Source of the DNA: Methylorubrum salsuginis
Lineage (GTDB): Bacteria; Pseudomonadota; Alphaproteobacteria; Rhizobiales; Beijerinckiaceae
Assembly: GCF_900114375.1 (NCBI RefSeq)
Contig: NZ_FOSV01000003.1
Location: 62,001-126,000 of the forward strand
Reading direction: 5' to 3'
DNA: 64,000 nucleotides
This document shows positions 51,058-62,392 of the stretch, piece by piece. The translations under genes were made by a program, and so were the position numbers. A model generated the notes under the pieces. It did no database searches. It was not told the origin of the DNA and saw nothing but the letters and a program-made list of their open reading frames with translations. Each line of letters begins with the position of its first letter. Position 1 is the stretch's first letter.

Positions 51058-51727
51058 CGCGCGGCCCGCCGGGCGATCCGGCGCGCGGCGCCGGGACAGG
51101 GGACGGACGGGGCAACCGGAGGAAGCGGGGACACCGGCGGAGATATACAGAAGTTAAACCGTGGGCGTAAGCGCGGGGCCGCCCGGAGCACCGGCACGGT
51201 AAATGCTTGGCCGTTCGGATCCCTGCCGGGCCGGCGCCCGGCGCGGCACCCCGATGCGCAAGTCGTCGAGCCCCCCTTCCGCCGCCGGCTTGCACAATTG
51301 GCAACATATGCAATGCCGGATTGCCCTGTTCGGACCATGCTGCGGCCTGTCATCGGCAGGTTGGAATTGTTTTGCATCGCAAAAAGATCAGTCCTGCGCG
51401 CAGCGTCATCTCGGCGAGATCGAAAAGATGCAGCGAAAGCGCTTGCCTGAGGCGGCGTGACATGCTCTGTAACTCTTCGTCCGCATCAGACCTCGCGGAA
51501 GAGCCCAGGCCGGCGCTATGCCGGTCATGGCGTCGCGGAGCGACCGCCCCCGGAAGCTTCGCGGCACAATTTCACGGGGTTGGACGATCTGGAGGGTGGC
51601 GTGTCGCGCGCCGCTCCGGAGGGCTCGCGCATCCGGCCTCGGCCGTCGGCGAGCCCCCAGGAACCCATGACAGAGGGGGGCACGAGATGCTGGCAGCGGG
51701 CATTTCGAAGCCCGCGTCGTGGGGAGC
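51058..51727. promoter_or_regulatory. 670-bp region without a convincing gene
   Basis: Lies between the divergent hybrid kinase and PAS-protein genes. Contains the small palindrome TTTTGC-ATC-GCAAAA (51370-51384) in an A/T-rich stretch (51295-51385), the likely promoter area. Short reading frames exist on both strands but lack ribosome sites, composition or domains of real genes. Confidence 0.5.
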
Positions 51728-52246
51728 ATGATGAGCAGAGACGCTTTCGCTTACGACTTCGACGCCCCCGATTCCGACTGGAATTACGAGCCGTCGCGGG
51801 CCGAGCTGTTCCGGCAGATCGCCGCGCCGCTCTACACCACCGACGCGGAGGGGTGGCTCACATACTATAACGACGCGGCGGCCGAGTTGTGGGGCTTCCG
51901 CCCCGTGCTCGGCAAGGCGCGCTGGTGCGGCGCCTGGCGGCTCTACAACACGGACGGTACGGCGCTGCCGCACGACCTGTGCCCCATGGCCGTGACCCTG
52001 CGCGAGGGCTCGGCGGTGCGCGGCGTGCAGGCGCTGCTGGAGCGGCCCGATGGCAGCCGCGCCGCCTTCATGCCCTACCCGACCCCGTTGCGGGACGAGA
52101 CCGGCGCCCTGATCGGCGGCTCCAACATCCTGCTCAGGATCGAGCGGACGGCGCGACGCACCCTCGCCGCCCGCAGCGGCGGCGCCCGCCCGGTGACGGC
52201 CGCGCGCCCTGCCCGTTTCGCGGGCATGCACGGATGTTCGGCGTGA
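51728..52246 (+). CDS. Single-PAS-domain protein
   Basis: 172-aa protein. A PAS domain fills about residues 25-140: LYTTDAEGWLTYYNDAAAEL, GFRPVLGKARWCGAWRLYN, GSAVRGVQALLERPDG and GGSNILLRIE. N- and C-terminal tails look disordered. ATG at 51728 (or 51731). No output domain, so it probably acts through a partner such as the neighbouring kinases; that is inference from location. Confidence 0.78.
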   Translation: MMSRDAFAYDFDAPDSDWNYEPSRAELFRQIAAPLYTTDAEGWLTYYNDAAAELWGFRPVLGKARWCGAWRLYNTDGTALPHDLCPMAVTLREGSAVRGVQALLERPDGSRAAFMPYPTPLRDETGALIGGSNILLRIERTARRTLAARSGGARPVTAARPARFAGMHGCSA

Positions 52247-52293
52247 CGGTTGCCGAGCCCGGCGCACCGATCCACGTCGACAGAGCAATGGCC

Positions 52294-52335
52294 CGAAAGG
52301 TGGTTTCCGGCTTTCGGGAAAAAGCCGACCCGCAG
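52294..52335. repeat. Dispersed CGGCTTTCGG repeat, single copy
   Basis: CCCGAAAGGTGGTTTCCGGC, TTTCGGGAAAAAGCCGACCC match the family core in the reverse orientation. Intergenic, 26 bp before a small gene. Confidence 0.7.
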
Positions 52336-52360
52336 CGACCCGAACGACAGGAGGAAACCG

Positions 52361-52525
52361 ATGTCGATCGAAACGAACTGGAGCCTGGACGCCGTCCAGA
52401 ACCTGCGCAGCATGGCCCGCGAGGGCATGCCGGTCTCGGTCATCAGCCTGAGGCTGAAGCGCCCGGTCGAGGCGGTAAGCGCCAAGCTCGCGCAACTCGG
52501 AATCACCCCGAGGGTCGAGGCCTGA
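52361..52525 (+). CDS. Very small HTH-like protein, 54 aa
   Basis: Begins MSIETNWSLDAVQNLRSMAR after an excellent AGGAGG-like site (CAGGAGGAAACCG). The sequence EGMPVSVISLRLKRPVEAVS reads as a short helix-turn-helix resembling the recognition region of small Myb/SANT-like or resolvase-like domains. Possibly a tiny DNA-binding protein. No family name given. Sits directly after a copy of the dispersed repeat. Confidence 0.6.
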   Translation: MSIETNWSLDAVQNLRSMAREGMPVSVISLRLKRPVEAVSAKLAQLGITPRVEA

Positions 52526-52701
52526 ACGCGGGCGGCGGGCAGACCGCTCGACGGCTGGCCGCCGCCTCCCGCCCCGAAGTCGGATCTGCCCGGCTTCGGG
52601 CTCGGCGCACCGATCTCCGGCAGATCCGGGATCGATCGGGCACAGACTGAGCGGCGGCTCCGGGGGCGCTCAGCCCTCGCTCGTGCGATGGCGCGGCGGC
52701 G

Positions 52702-53142
52702 CTACCACGTCCCCGTATTCTCCATCGAGGCCCACGGCTCCTGCGGCGGCTTGGCGTCCCCCTTCTGCAGGATTTCGATCGAGATGCCGTCGGGGGAGCG
52801 GACGAAGGCCATGTAGCCGTCGCGCGGGGGACGGTTGATGGTGATGCCGGCCTCCTTCAGCTTCGTGCAGAACGCGTAGATGTCCTCGACCCGGTAGGCG
52901 AGGTGGCCGAAATTGCGGCCGCCGGAATACTCTTCCGGATCCCAATTGTAGGTCAGCTCGACCATCGGCGCCTTTTCGGCTTTCGCGCGCTCGACATCGC
53001 CGGGAGCGGCGAGGAAGACGAGGGTGAAGCGGCCCTTCTCGTTCTCGACGCGCCGCACCTCCTGAAGGCCGAAGGCATCGACGTAGAAGGCGAGCGCGCG
53101 GTCGAGATCGGCCACGCGGACCATCGTGTGCAGGTATTCCAT
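52702..53142 (-). CDS. gloA: Lactoylglutathione lyase (glyoxalase I)
   Basis: 146-aa metalloenzyme converting the methylglyoxal-glutathione adduct to S-lactoylglutathione. Metal ligands in order: His5 (YLHTMVRV), a Glu in MVELTYNW, His80 region NFGHLAYRV, and Glu in [28 protein letters not shown] is typical. Single domain, as in E. coli GloA. Relevant where carbon overflow makes methylglyoxal. Confidence 0.93.
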   Translation of the reverse strand: MEYLHTMVRVADLDRALAFYVDAFGLQEVRRVENEKGRFTLVFLAAPGDVERAKAEKAPMVELTYNWDPEEYSGGRNFGHLAYRVEDIYAFCTKLKEAGITINRPPRDGYMAFVRSPDGISIEILQKGDAKPPQEPWASMENTGTW

Positions 53143-53202
53143 GGCCGTTCCAGTCGCCTCGTCACGGGGATGGGCGCGTATCTGGCTCGCGGCGCGGGAG
53201 CG

Positions 53203-53502
53203 TCAACGGGCCGTCGGCGAGGGGATGTCGGCAAGGCGCGGCGGCTGCATCTCGAGGGCGCGGGCCGCCGCCTCGTATTCGAGAGCCATATCGCGCAACG
53301 CCGGCACGGACGGGTCGGCGCTGAGATCGAGCTGATCGGCAAAGCGCAGGCATCGCTCGGCCCGGCGGCGGAAGGCGGCCGCGGATGGGGGGATGGACGC
53401 GGGTATGGACGCGGGTATGGGCCGGGCGCCCGCCCCGGGCCTGCTCCCGCTGGAGTTGCTCGAAACGAGCTTGGCGGAAGGGGAACAGCAGAGACCATCC
53501 AT
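53203..53502 (-). CDS. Small hypothetical protein with RRRAE-type helical repeat
   Basis: 99 aa. A Pro/Ala/Ser-rich N-terminal half with the repeat ARPIPASIPASIPPS, then FRRRAERCLRFADQLDL and PALRDMALEYEAAARALE, the pattern of a small alphaproteobacterial helical protein family of unknown role. ATG at 53502, ribosome site weak. The low-complexity N-terminus arises from short DNA direct repeats (about 53395-53425), so its exact length is uncertain. Confidence 0.5.
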   Translation of the reverse strand: MDGLCCSPSAKLVSSNSSGSRPGAGARPIPASIPASIPPSAAAFRRRAERCLRFADQLDLSADPSVPALRDMALEYEAAARALEMQPPRLADIPSPTAR

Positions 53503-54019
53503 CGGATCGCGTCGCTCCGTCGGCGAAGACCGAACGAGCGTGCGCGAAGACCCCGCCCGCTCGCGCCGGCGGCTGCCCGCATCCGTCGTTCTCTATTTGC
53601 GGAAGATTAACCATCTCGACGCTAGCGGTTTTCCTTTCCCCATCGCAATCGGCCGACCTCGACAAATTCTGCGTCGATCGGGTCGGTGGGGCGCGCCACC
53701 GGACGGCGCATGGCAGTCCGGCACGGGCTGCAAAGGTCCGGGACAGCAACACGCGGGTCGTCGCAGGAAATAACGACGAAGCCCGCGGTCGAAACGTTAC
53801 GATGCGGGATACGATCTCCGGCACGACGGTCCCGAATGTGAAAACGGCAACGCTTCTCGGGCCTGATCCAGCAACGTCCGCGCCTCGACGGGTCGCTCGC
53901 AAGGTCGGCCCGCCCTCGCATTCAACTCGATTTGAGAATGAGGCCGGCCTAACGGCATTGCGCCCTGTCTTTGTCGGGCTAAAACGCTCGCCCGTCCTCG
54001 ATGAGCCCTGCCGCCGATC
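53503..54019. promoter_or_regulatory. 517-bp divergent intergenic region
   Basis: No gene with good support on either strand. The part at 53590-53680 (TTCTCTATTTGCGGAAGATT) and 53915-53960 is A/T-richer. It must carry promoters for the winged-helix regulator and the small protein on the other side. Confidence 0.4.
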
Positions 54020-54964
54020 ATGACCGTCTCCGAAGGCCGGCACGCCGCAGCCGGCTCGCTCCGCCTGGGCGGAACCCCGCCCGAGGCGCTGCCGGCCCAC
54101 CGCTCGGTCGAGGAGATCCTGGCCCATCCGGACTTTCCGGCCGCGCGCGCGCTGTTCGTCGCGGAGCATGCCAGGGTCTACGAGGCCGGCACCTTCCCGG
54201 CCCAGCTCGGGGCGGATGTCGGGCGGGTGACGGCGCTGGCCATCCTCGTCTGCCTCTACGCCGCCCACGACCCCGCCGACCGGGCGACCTGGCCGACGCT
54301 CAACCGGCTCAAGGACACCGTGGCCCGGTTCGGCTTCGCCAGCCCCCGGCTGATCGACGACTTCGTCGCCCGCTTGGTCCAGACCGGCTATGTCGAGATG
54401 GAGCGCCAGCCCGAGGACAGCCGGGTGCGCCTGCTGAAGCCCACCGAGCGGCTGCTCGACTGGGACCGCGCCTGGATGGCGGCCCATTACGCGCCCCTCG
54501 ACCTGCTCTATCCCGAGCCCGGCTACGGCCCGCCCCTGCGCCGCGATCCGGCCTTCCAGGCCGCCCATGCGGGCGCCGCGCCTGCGGCCTTCGACGCCAT
54601 CATCGCGATGACGTGGAGCAACCTCGAGATCGTGTTCTTCCTCAGCGCGACGAGCGCGCTCATCATCCTGCTCTCGCTGTTCGAGATGGGCGCGACCGAT
54701 CCCGAGGCGCGCATCCGCGAGGCCGACCTCGCCCCGCTCGCGCCGCGCTTCGGCGTGTCGCGCACCCATATCCGCAACATCCTGAGCGTGGCGCAGGAGC
54801 GCGGCTTCGTGGTCCGCTCGGGGCCCCGCAACGCCTTCATCACCCTGACGCCGCGCTGGTCGGCGGCGTTCGACCGCTTCATCGCCGACAGCCTCGTCCA
54901 GTCCGACCTCACGTACAGGCTGGCCCTGCGCGCGATGGGGATCGCCGCGCCCTATCGCAGCTGA
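54020..54964 (+). CDS. Regulator-like protein with two winged-helix domains
   Basis: 314 aa. First winged helix at about 85-140 (LNRLKDTVARFGFASPRLID, GYVEMERQPEDSRVRLL), a hydrophobic helix near 200-220 (WSNLEIVFFLSATSALIILL) and a second winged helix at about 235-290 (FGVSRTHIRNILSVAQERGF, SGPRNAFITLT). MarR-like in pattern. The central hydrophobic stretch may be buried in a dimer or dip into a membrane. Function unknown; 75 bp upstream of pepN on the same strand. Confidence 0.7.
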   Translation: MTVSEGRHAAAGSLRLGGTPPEALPAHRSVEEILAHPDFPAARALFVAEHARVYEAGTFPAQLGADVGRVTALAILVCLYAAHDPADRATWPTLNRLKDTVARFGFASPRLIDDFVARLVQTGYVEMERQPEDSRVRLLKPTERLLDWDRAWMAAHYAPLDLLYPEPGYGPPLRRDPAFQAAHAGAAPAAFDAIIAMTWSNLEIVFFLSATSALIILLSLFEMGATDPEARIREADLAPLAPRFGVSRTHIRNILSVAQERGFVVRSGPRNAFITLTPRWSAAFDRFIADSLVQSDLTYRLALRAMGIAAPYRS

Positions 54965-55039
54965 GCCCCCGAGGTTTCCCCTCGGGCGAAAATCTCTAAA
55001 GGTCGGGGAAGAGCCATCGGCGAGCCCGGATCAAGACAC

Positions 55040-57697
55040 ATGCGCACCGAGACGCCCCCGACCGTCCGCCTGGAGGATTACCGCCCGAGCGATCACCTGA
55101 TCGACCGGGTCGAGCTCGATGTCCGTCTCGATCCGCACGACACCCGCGTCACCGCCCGCCTCGCGATCCGCCCGAACCCGGCAGGGCGCGCGGGCGCGGC
55201 CCTCGTCCTCGACGGGGACGACCTGCGGCTCGTCGCGCTCGCCCTCGACGGCGAGCCGCTGGCGCCCGCCGCCTTCCGGGTCGCCCCCTCGGCGCTGACC
55301 CTGCCGGAGCCGCCGCAGCGCCCCTTCACGCTGACGATCGAGACGCGGCTCGACCCGACCGCCAACACCAAGCTGATGGGGCTCTACCGCTCGAACGGCG
55401 TCTACTGCACCCAGTGCGAGGCCGACGGCTTCCGCCGGATCACCTACTTCCTCGACCGACCGGACGTGCTGTCGGTCTACACGACCCGGATCGAGGCCGA
55501 GGCGGCGCAGGCGCCCGTCCTTCTGGGCAATGGCAACATCATCGAATCGGGTAGGATCGAGGGGACGGATCGTCACTTCTCGATTTGGCACGACCCGCAT
55601 CCGAAGCCCGCCTATCTCTTCGCCCTCGTCGGTGGACGCCTCGACCGGATGACGGCGCCGTTCACCACCATGGAGGGCCGCGCGGTCGAACTCGCCGTCT
55701 ACGTCGAGCCGGGCAAGGCCGAGCGGGCGGCCTACGCGCTCGACGCGGTGGCGCGCTCGATGAAGTGGGACGAGGAGGTGTTCGGCCGCGCCTACGATCT
55801 CGACGTGTTCAACGTCGTCGCCGTGTCCGACTTCAACATGGGCGCGATGGAGAACAAGGGCCTCAACATCTTCAACGACAAGTACGTCCTGGCCTCGCCC
55901 GAGACCGCGACCGATGCCGATTACGCGGCGATCGAGGCGATCATCGCGCACGAATATTTCCACAACTGGTCGGGCAACCGTATCACCTGCCGCGACTGGT
56001 TCCAGCTCTGCCTGAAGGAGGGCCTGACGGTCTTCCGCGATCAGGAATTCTCGTCCGACATGCGCTCGCGCGACGTTCACCGTATCGGCGAGGTGCGCAC
56101 CTTGCGCGCCCGCCAGTTCCCGGAGGATGCCGGGCCGCTGGCCCATCCGGTGCGGCCGAAGCTTTATGCCGAGATCAACAACTTCTACACGGCCACCGTC
56201 TACGAGAAGGGCGCCGAGATCGTCCGGATGCTGCGCACGCTGATCGGCGAGCGCGCCTTCCGCGCCGGCATGGACCGCTATTTTTCGGAGAACGACGGCA
56301 CCGCCGCGACCGTCGAGCACTTCCTGAAGGCTTTCGAAGCGGAGACCGGCCGCGACCTGTCCGACTTCGCCGAGTGGTACGAGCGCCCCGGCACGCCGCG
56401 GGTCGCCGTCTCCGGCCATTACGACGAGGCCCGAAAAACCTACCGGCTCGACTTCCGCCAGACCCGGCCCGGCGCCGGGGCCGACGCGCCGCCCGTCGTG
56501 ATTCCGGTCCGGCTCGGCCTGATCGGCGCCGAGGGCCCCCTCGACGGGGCGACGAGCCCGCAGCTCGAGGACGGCGTGTTCGTGCTCGACGCGCCCGAGG
56601 CCTCGCTCACCTTCGAGAACGTCCCTGCAGCGCCGGTGCCCTCGTTGTTTCGCGGGTTCTCGGCTCCGGTGCGGGTCGACATGGCGATGGACGATGCCGA
56701 CCGGCTCACCCTGCTGCGGCACGACACCGACGGCTTCAACCGCTGGGAGGCCGCCCAGCGCGTCGCCGCCCGGCTGATGACCGGGGCTCTGCGCGGCGAG
56801 GCGACCGAGGCCGGGGCGGACGCCTTCGCGGCGGCCCTCGGCGCCTTCCTCGACGACCGGGCGCTGTCCGACCCGGCCTTCGCCGCCCTGGTGCTGGCGC
56901 TGCCGAGCGAGAGCGACCTCGCCGACGAGATCGGCGCCGAGATCGATCCCGACGCGATCTTTTCGGCCCGCCGCGCCCTGCGAGCCCGTCTGGGTACGGC
57001 GCTGAGCGCCCGCCTGCACGCCCTGCGGGATGCGCTGGCCGAGCCCGCCGGCGCGCCGTTCTCGCCCGACGCCGCCTCCGCCGGGCGGCGGGCCCTGCGC
57101 AACGCCGCCCTCGACCTGATCGCGGCGGCCGATCCGATCCAGGGCGCCGCGCTCGCGGGGGCGCAGGTCGCGTCCGCCACCAACATGACGGACCGGCTCG
57201 CGGGCCTCTCCACCCTCGCGCTGCTGCCGGGCGAACCCCGCGAGGCGGCCCTCGCGGCCTTCGCGGAGCGCTACGCTCACGAGCCCCTCGTCCTCGACAA
57301 GTGGTTCGCGATCCAGGCCATGATCCCGGAGGACGGCACGGTCGAGCGGGTGCGCGGCCTCCAGGCCCATCCGGCCTTCGCCATGACCAACCCGAACCGG
57401 GTGCGCTCGCTGGTCGGCAGCTTCGCGCTGGCCAACCCGACTCAGTTCAACCGGGCCGACGGGGCCGGCTTCGCGCTCGCTACGGAGACGGTGCTCGCCC
57501 TCGACCGGACCAATCCGCAGGTGGCCGCGCGGCTGATGACCGCCTTCGGATCGTGGCGCCGGCTGGAGCCGCAGCGCCGGGCCGCCGCGGAATCGGCCCT
57601 GCGTCGCATCCTTGCCACGCCCGGCCTTTCCCGTGACGTCGCCGACATCGCCGGCCGGAGTCTCGGCAATCCTGTTGGCGATTCGTTAACCACCTGA
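55040..57697 (+). CDS. pepN: Aminopeptidase N
   Basis: 885-aa M1 metallo-aminopeptidase. Exopeptidase motif GAMEN at 268-272 and zinc site HEYFHNW at 304-310 with Glu327 in LCLKEGLT. Further PepN hallmarks are RITYFLDRPDVLSVYTTR and YEKGAEIVRMLRTL, and a long helical C-terminal domain. Standard length for the bacterial PepN group. Broad peptide turnover in the cytoplasm. Its 3' end contains the first of a run of GANTC sites. Confidence 0.95.
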   Translation: MRTETPPTVRLEDYRPSDHLIDRVELDVRLDPHDTRVTARLAIRPNPAGRAGAALVLDGDDLRLVALALDGEPLAPAAFRVAPSALTLPEPPQRPFTLTIETRLDPTANTKLMGLYRSNGVYCTQCEADGFRRITYFLDRPDVLSVYTTRIEAEAAQAPVLLGNGNIIESGRIEGTDRHFSIWHDPHPKPAYLFALVGGRLDRMTAPFTTMEGRAVELAVYVEPGKAERAAYALDAVARSMKWDEEVFGRAYDLDVFNVVAVSDFNMGAMENKGLNIFNDKYVLASPETATDADYAAIEAIIAHEYFHNWSGNRITCRDWFQLCLKEGLTVFRDQEFSSDMRSRDVHRIGEVRTLRARQFPEDAGPLAHPVRPKLYAEINNFYTATVYEKGAEIVRMLRTLIGERAFRAGMDRYFSENDGTAATVEHFLKAFEAETGRDLSDFAEWYERPGTPRVAVSGHYDEARKTYRLDFRQTRPGAGADAPPVVIPVRLGLIGAEGPLDGATSPQLEDGVFVLDAPEASLTFENVPAAPVPSLFRGFSAPVRVDMAMDDADRLTLLRHDTDGFNRWEAAQRVAARLMTGALRGEATEAGADAFAAALGAFLDDRALSDPAFAALVLALPSESDLADEIGAEIDPDAIFSARRALRARLGTALSARLHALRDALAEPAGAPFSPDAASAGRRALRNAALDLIAAADPIQGAALAGAQVASATNMTDRLAGLSTLALLPGEPREAALAAFAERYAHEPLVLDKWFAIQAMIPEDGTVERVRGLQAHPAFAMTNPNRVRSLVGSFALANPTQFNRADGAGFALATETVLALDRTNPQVAARLMTAFGSWRRLEPQRRAAAESALRRILATPGLSRDVADIAGRSLGNPVGDSLTT

Positions 57698-57859
57698 TCC
57701 GACTCGCCTTTCGAGAATCGGAAGGCGCGGCGCAGGGACTCCGATCACGGTTGAGGTCAACGGCCACCCGCAAATTGGGCGTGGACAAAGCGCCCCCGGC
57801 GATGCTCAATGTGAATACGATTCGAAGACAGCCGGTGCGGCACCGGCCGGGTCGGATTC
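57680..57859. promoter_or_regulatory. Cluster of six GANTC sites upstream of kinase gene
   Basis: GATTC at 57680, GACTC at 57701, GAATC at 57715, GACTC at 57737, GATTC at 57819 and GATTC at 57855. GANTC is the recognition site of the CcrM DNA methyltransferase in alphaproteobacteria. About one site per 360 bp is expected at this base composition; six in 180 bp is a clear enrichment, centred on the promoter region of the histidine kinase. Confidence 0.6.
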
Positions 57860-57866
57860 ACCATCA

Positions 57867-60311
<2,445 letters not shown>

Positions 60312-60446
60312 GGGACTGCCCGAAAGGGGCATTCACCGCTGGGGTGCTCTTCCGACGCGACAGCGCAGCGGGCCTTCGGTGACGCATGTCTGAAGCCGCA
60401 TCCGGCCGGATCGCAGCGGCGGCGTGGGGCGAAACCCGATGCGGCT

Positions 60447-60692
60447 TCAGCCCGTCGGCCCCACGAGCCAGCCCGTCCGCACGGTCAACTCGCTGCGGTA
60501 GACGGCCATTCCGTCCGCGTCGCGCGCGGTGACGGACATCCGGCGTTCGTGATGCGCCACGACCTCGAAGCGGGCGATGTCGAGGAGCGTGCGAAGCGCC
60601 AAGGTGGCGACGGCCTCGCCCCCATCGAGCTCCGTCCCCTCCTCATCGACCGTCAGACCGCCGTTCTCGACGTCGAAGTAGTACCGCGACAT
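60447..60692 (-). CDS. DUF6894-type small protein
   Basis: 81 aa: MSRYYFDVENGGLTVDEEGT, EAVATLALRTLLDIARFE and RRMSVTARDADGMAVYRSEL fit DUF6894, a family of small cytoplasmic proteins abundant in Methylobacterium and rhizobia, of unknown function. ATG at 60692 has GAGGG almost touching it; ATG at 60716 lacks a ribosome site. Family members typically start M-x-RYFFxV, which favours 60692. Confidence 0.7.
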   Translation of the reverse strand: MSRYYFDVENGGLTVDEEGTELDGGEAVATLALRTLLDIARFEVVAHHERRMSVTARDADGMAVYRSELTVRTGWLVGPTG

Positions 60693-60765
60693 TCCCTCGG
60701 ACCCCGGACACGACATGGTCGTCTGTTAACCGGGATCGGCGCCGGGGTTTCCGCAGCCGCCGAAC

Positions 60766-62244
60766 CTACGGCAACTCCTCGTGCCAGGTGCGGCCGTCGC
60801 GCTCGATCAGGGCGATGGCGGCGGTGGGGCCCCAGCTCCCGGCGGCGTAGGGGCGCGGCGGCTCAGGGCGGTCGGCCCAGGCCTTGAGCAGGGTGTCGGC
60901 CCAGGCCCAGGCGACCTCGACCTCGTCGCGGCGCATGAACAGGGTGGCGTTGCCGCGCACCACGTCCATCAGCAGCCGCTCGTAGGCGTCGGGGTAGCGC
61001 TGCTTGAACGTCTCCTCGAACGAGATGTCGAGGTTGGTCGGACGCAGGCGCATGCCGCCGGGGCCCGGATCCTTGGTCATCACCTCGAGCTTCATCCCCT
61101 CCTCCGGCTGGAGGCGGATGACGAGGCGGTTCGGTTCGCGCCCGAACGATTCGGAGGGGAAGATCGAGAACGGCGAGGCGCGGAACTGCACCACGATCTC
61201 GGAATGCTTCCTGGGCAGGCGCTTGCCGGTGCGCACGTAGAACGGCACGCCGGCCCAGCGCCAGCTCTGCACCTCGAGCTTGAGCGCCACGAAGGTCTCG
61301 GTGCGGCTCGGAGGATGGTCGCCGAGATCGGTCTGATAGCCCGCCACCGGCTGGCCGCCGACCGCGCCCGCGGCATACTGGCCGCGCACGGTCACGCTCT
61401 GCACGTCGGCGGCGGTGATGGGCTTGAGGGCGCGCAGCACCTTCAGCTTCTCGTCGCGCACCGAATCGGCGTCGAGCGAGATCGGGCTCTCCATCGCGGT
61501 GAGGCAGAGGAGCTGGAGGATGTGGTTCTGCACCATGTCCCGCAGCGCGCCCGACGTGTCGTAATAGCCCGCGCGCCCCTCGACGCCGACGGTCTCGCCC
61601 ACCGTGATCTGCACGTGGTCGATCACGTCGGCGTTCCACAGCCGCTCGAAGATCGTGTTGGCGAAGCGCAGGGCCAGCAGGTTCTGGACCGTCTCCTTGC
61701 CGAGGTAATGGTCGATCCGGAAGATCTGGCTCTCGGGGAAGACGGCGCCGACCGCGTCGTTGATGGCGCGGGCCGATTTCAGATCCTTGCCGATCGGCTT
61801 CTCCAGCACGACGCGGGTGTTCTCGCCGATCAGGCCGTAGCGGTCGAGGTTCCGGCAGATCGCACCGTAGAGATCGGGCGAGGTCGCGAGATAGAACGGG
61901 CGGATGCGGTCCGGCCGCTCGTCGAGCAGCCGCTTGAGGTCGCTCCAGCCGTCGTCGCCCAGCGCATCGACCGTCACGTAGAACAGGTGATCGAGGAATC
62001 CCTGGAGCCTGGTCTCGTCGATGTCGGAGGCCGGCACGAAGCTGAGCAGCGCGTCCCGCGCCCGCTCGCGGAAAACCTCGGTGGTGATCTCGGTGCGGGA
62101 CGCCCCGATGATGCGGCTGGTTTCCGGGATCTGCGCATCGCGGAACCGCTGGTAGAGGGCGGGCAGGAGCTTGCGCTGGGTCAGGTCCCCGGTGGCGCCG
62201 AACACAACGTAGTCGAAGGACGAGACGGGGATGATGGTGGCCAC
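60766..62244 (-). CDS. zwf: Glucose-6-phosphate 1-dehydrogenase
   Basis: 492-aa first enzyme of the oxidative pentose phosphate or Entner-Doudoroff route, producing NADPH or NADH. NAD(P) binding at VVFGATGDLTQRKLLPALYQ (13-32), substrate site FRIDHYLGKETVQNLL, and EKPIGKDL are the family signatures. ATG at 62244. In methylotrophs that assimilate through the serine cycle it probably serves NADPH supply. No pgl or edd gene is adjacent in the window. Confidence 0.96.
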   Translation of the reverse strand: MATIIPVSSFDYVVFGATGDLTQRKLLPALYQRFRDAQIPETSRIIGASRTEITTEVFRERARDALLSFVPASDIDETRLQGFLDHLFYVTVDALGDDGWSDLKRLLDERPDRIRPFYLATSPDLYGAICRNLDRYGLIGENTRVVLEKPIGKDLKSARAINDAVGAVFPESQIFRIDHYLGKETVQNLLALRFANTIFERLWNADVIDHVQITVGETVGVEGRAGYYDTSGALRDMVQNHILQLLCLTAMESPISLDADSVRDEKLKVLRALKPITAADVQSVTVRGQYAAGAVGGQPVAGYQTDLGDHPPSRTETFVALKLEVQSWRWAGVPFYVRTGKRLPRKHSEIVVQFRASPFSIFPSESFGREPNRLVIRLQPEEGMKLEVMTKDPGPGGMRLRPTNLDISFEETFKQRYPDAYERLLMDVVRGNATLFMRRDEVEVAWAWADTLLKAWADRPEPPRPYAAGSWGPTAAIALIERDGRTWHEELP

Positions 62245-62392
62245 GAAACGGCTCCCATGGTTCGCGCGCGACGGGCAGCGTCTGGCCCGAGGGTTACCGG
62301 CCCGGGCCGGGACCTTGCAAGGGCTCGGCCGCCGACGGGCCTGTCGGAAGGGGCCGGCCCATTCGGCCGACCCCGTACCCCAGTCCGGCCCG

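Noticed and set aside
53622..53921. A 99-codon frame on the minus strand in the 517-bp gap
   Set aside because: No ribosome site, odd composition and no domain-like pattern; treated as non-coding.
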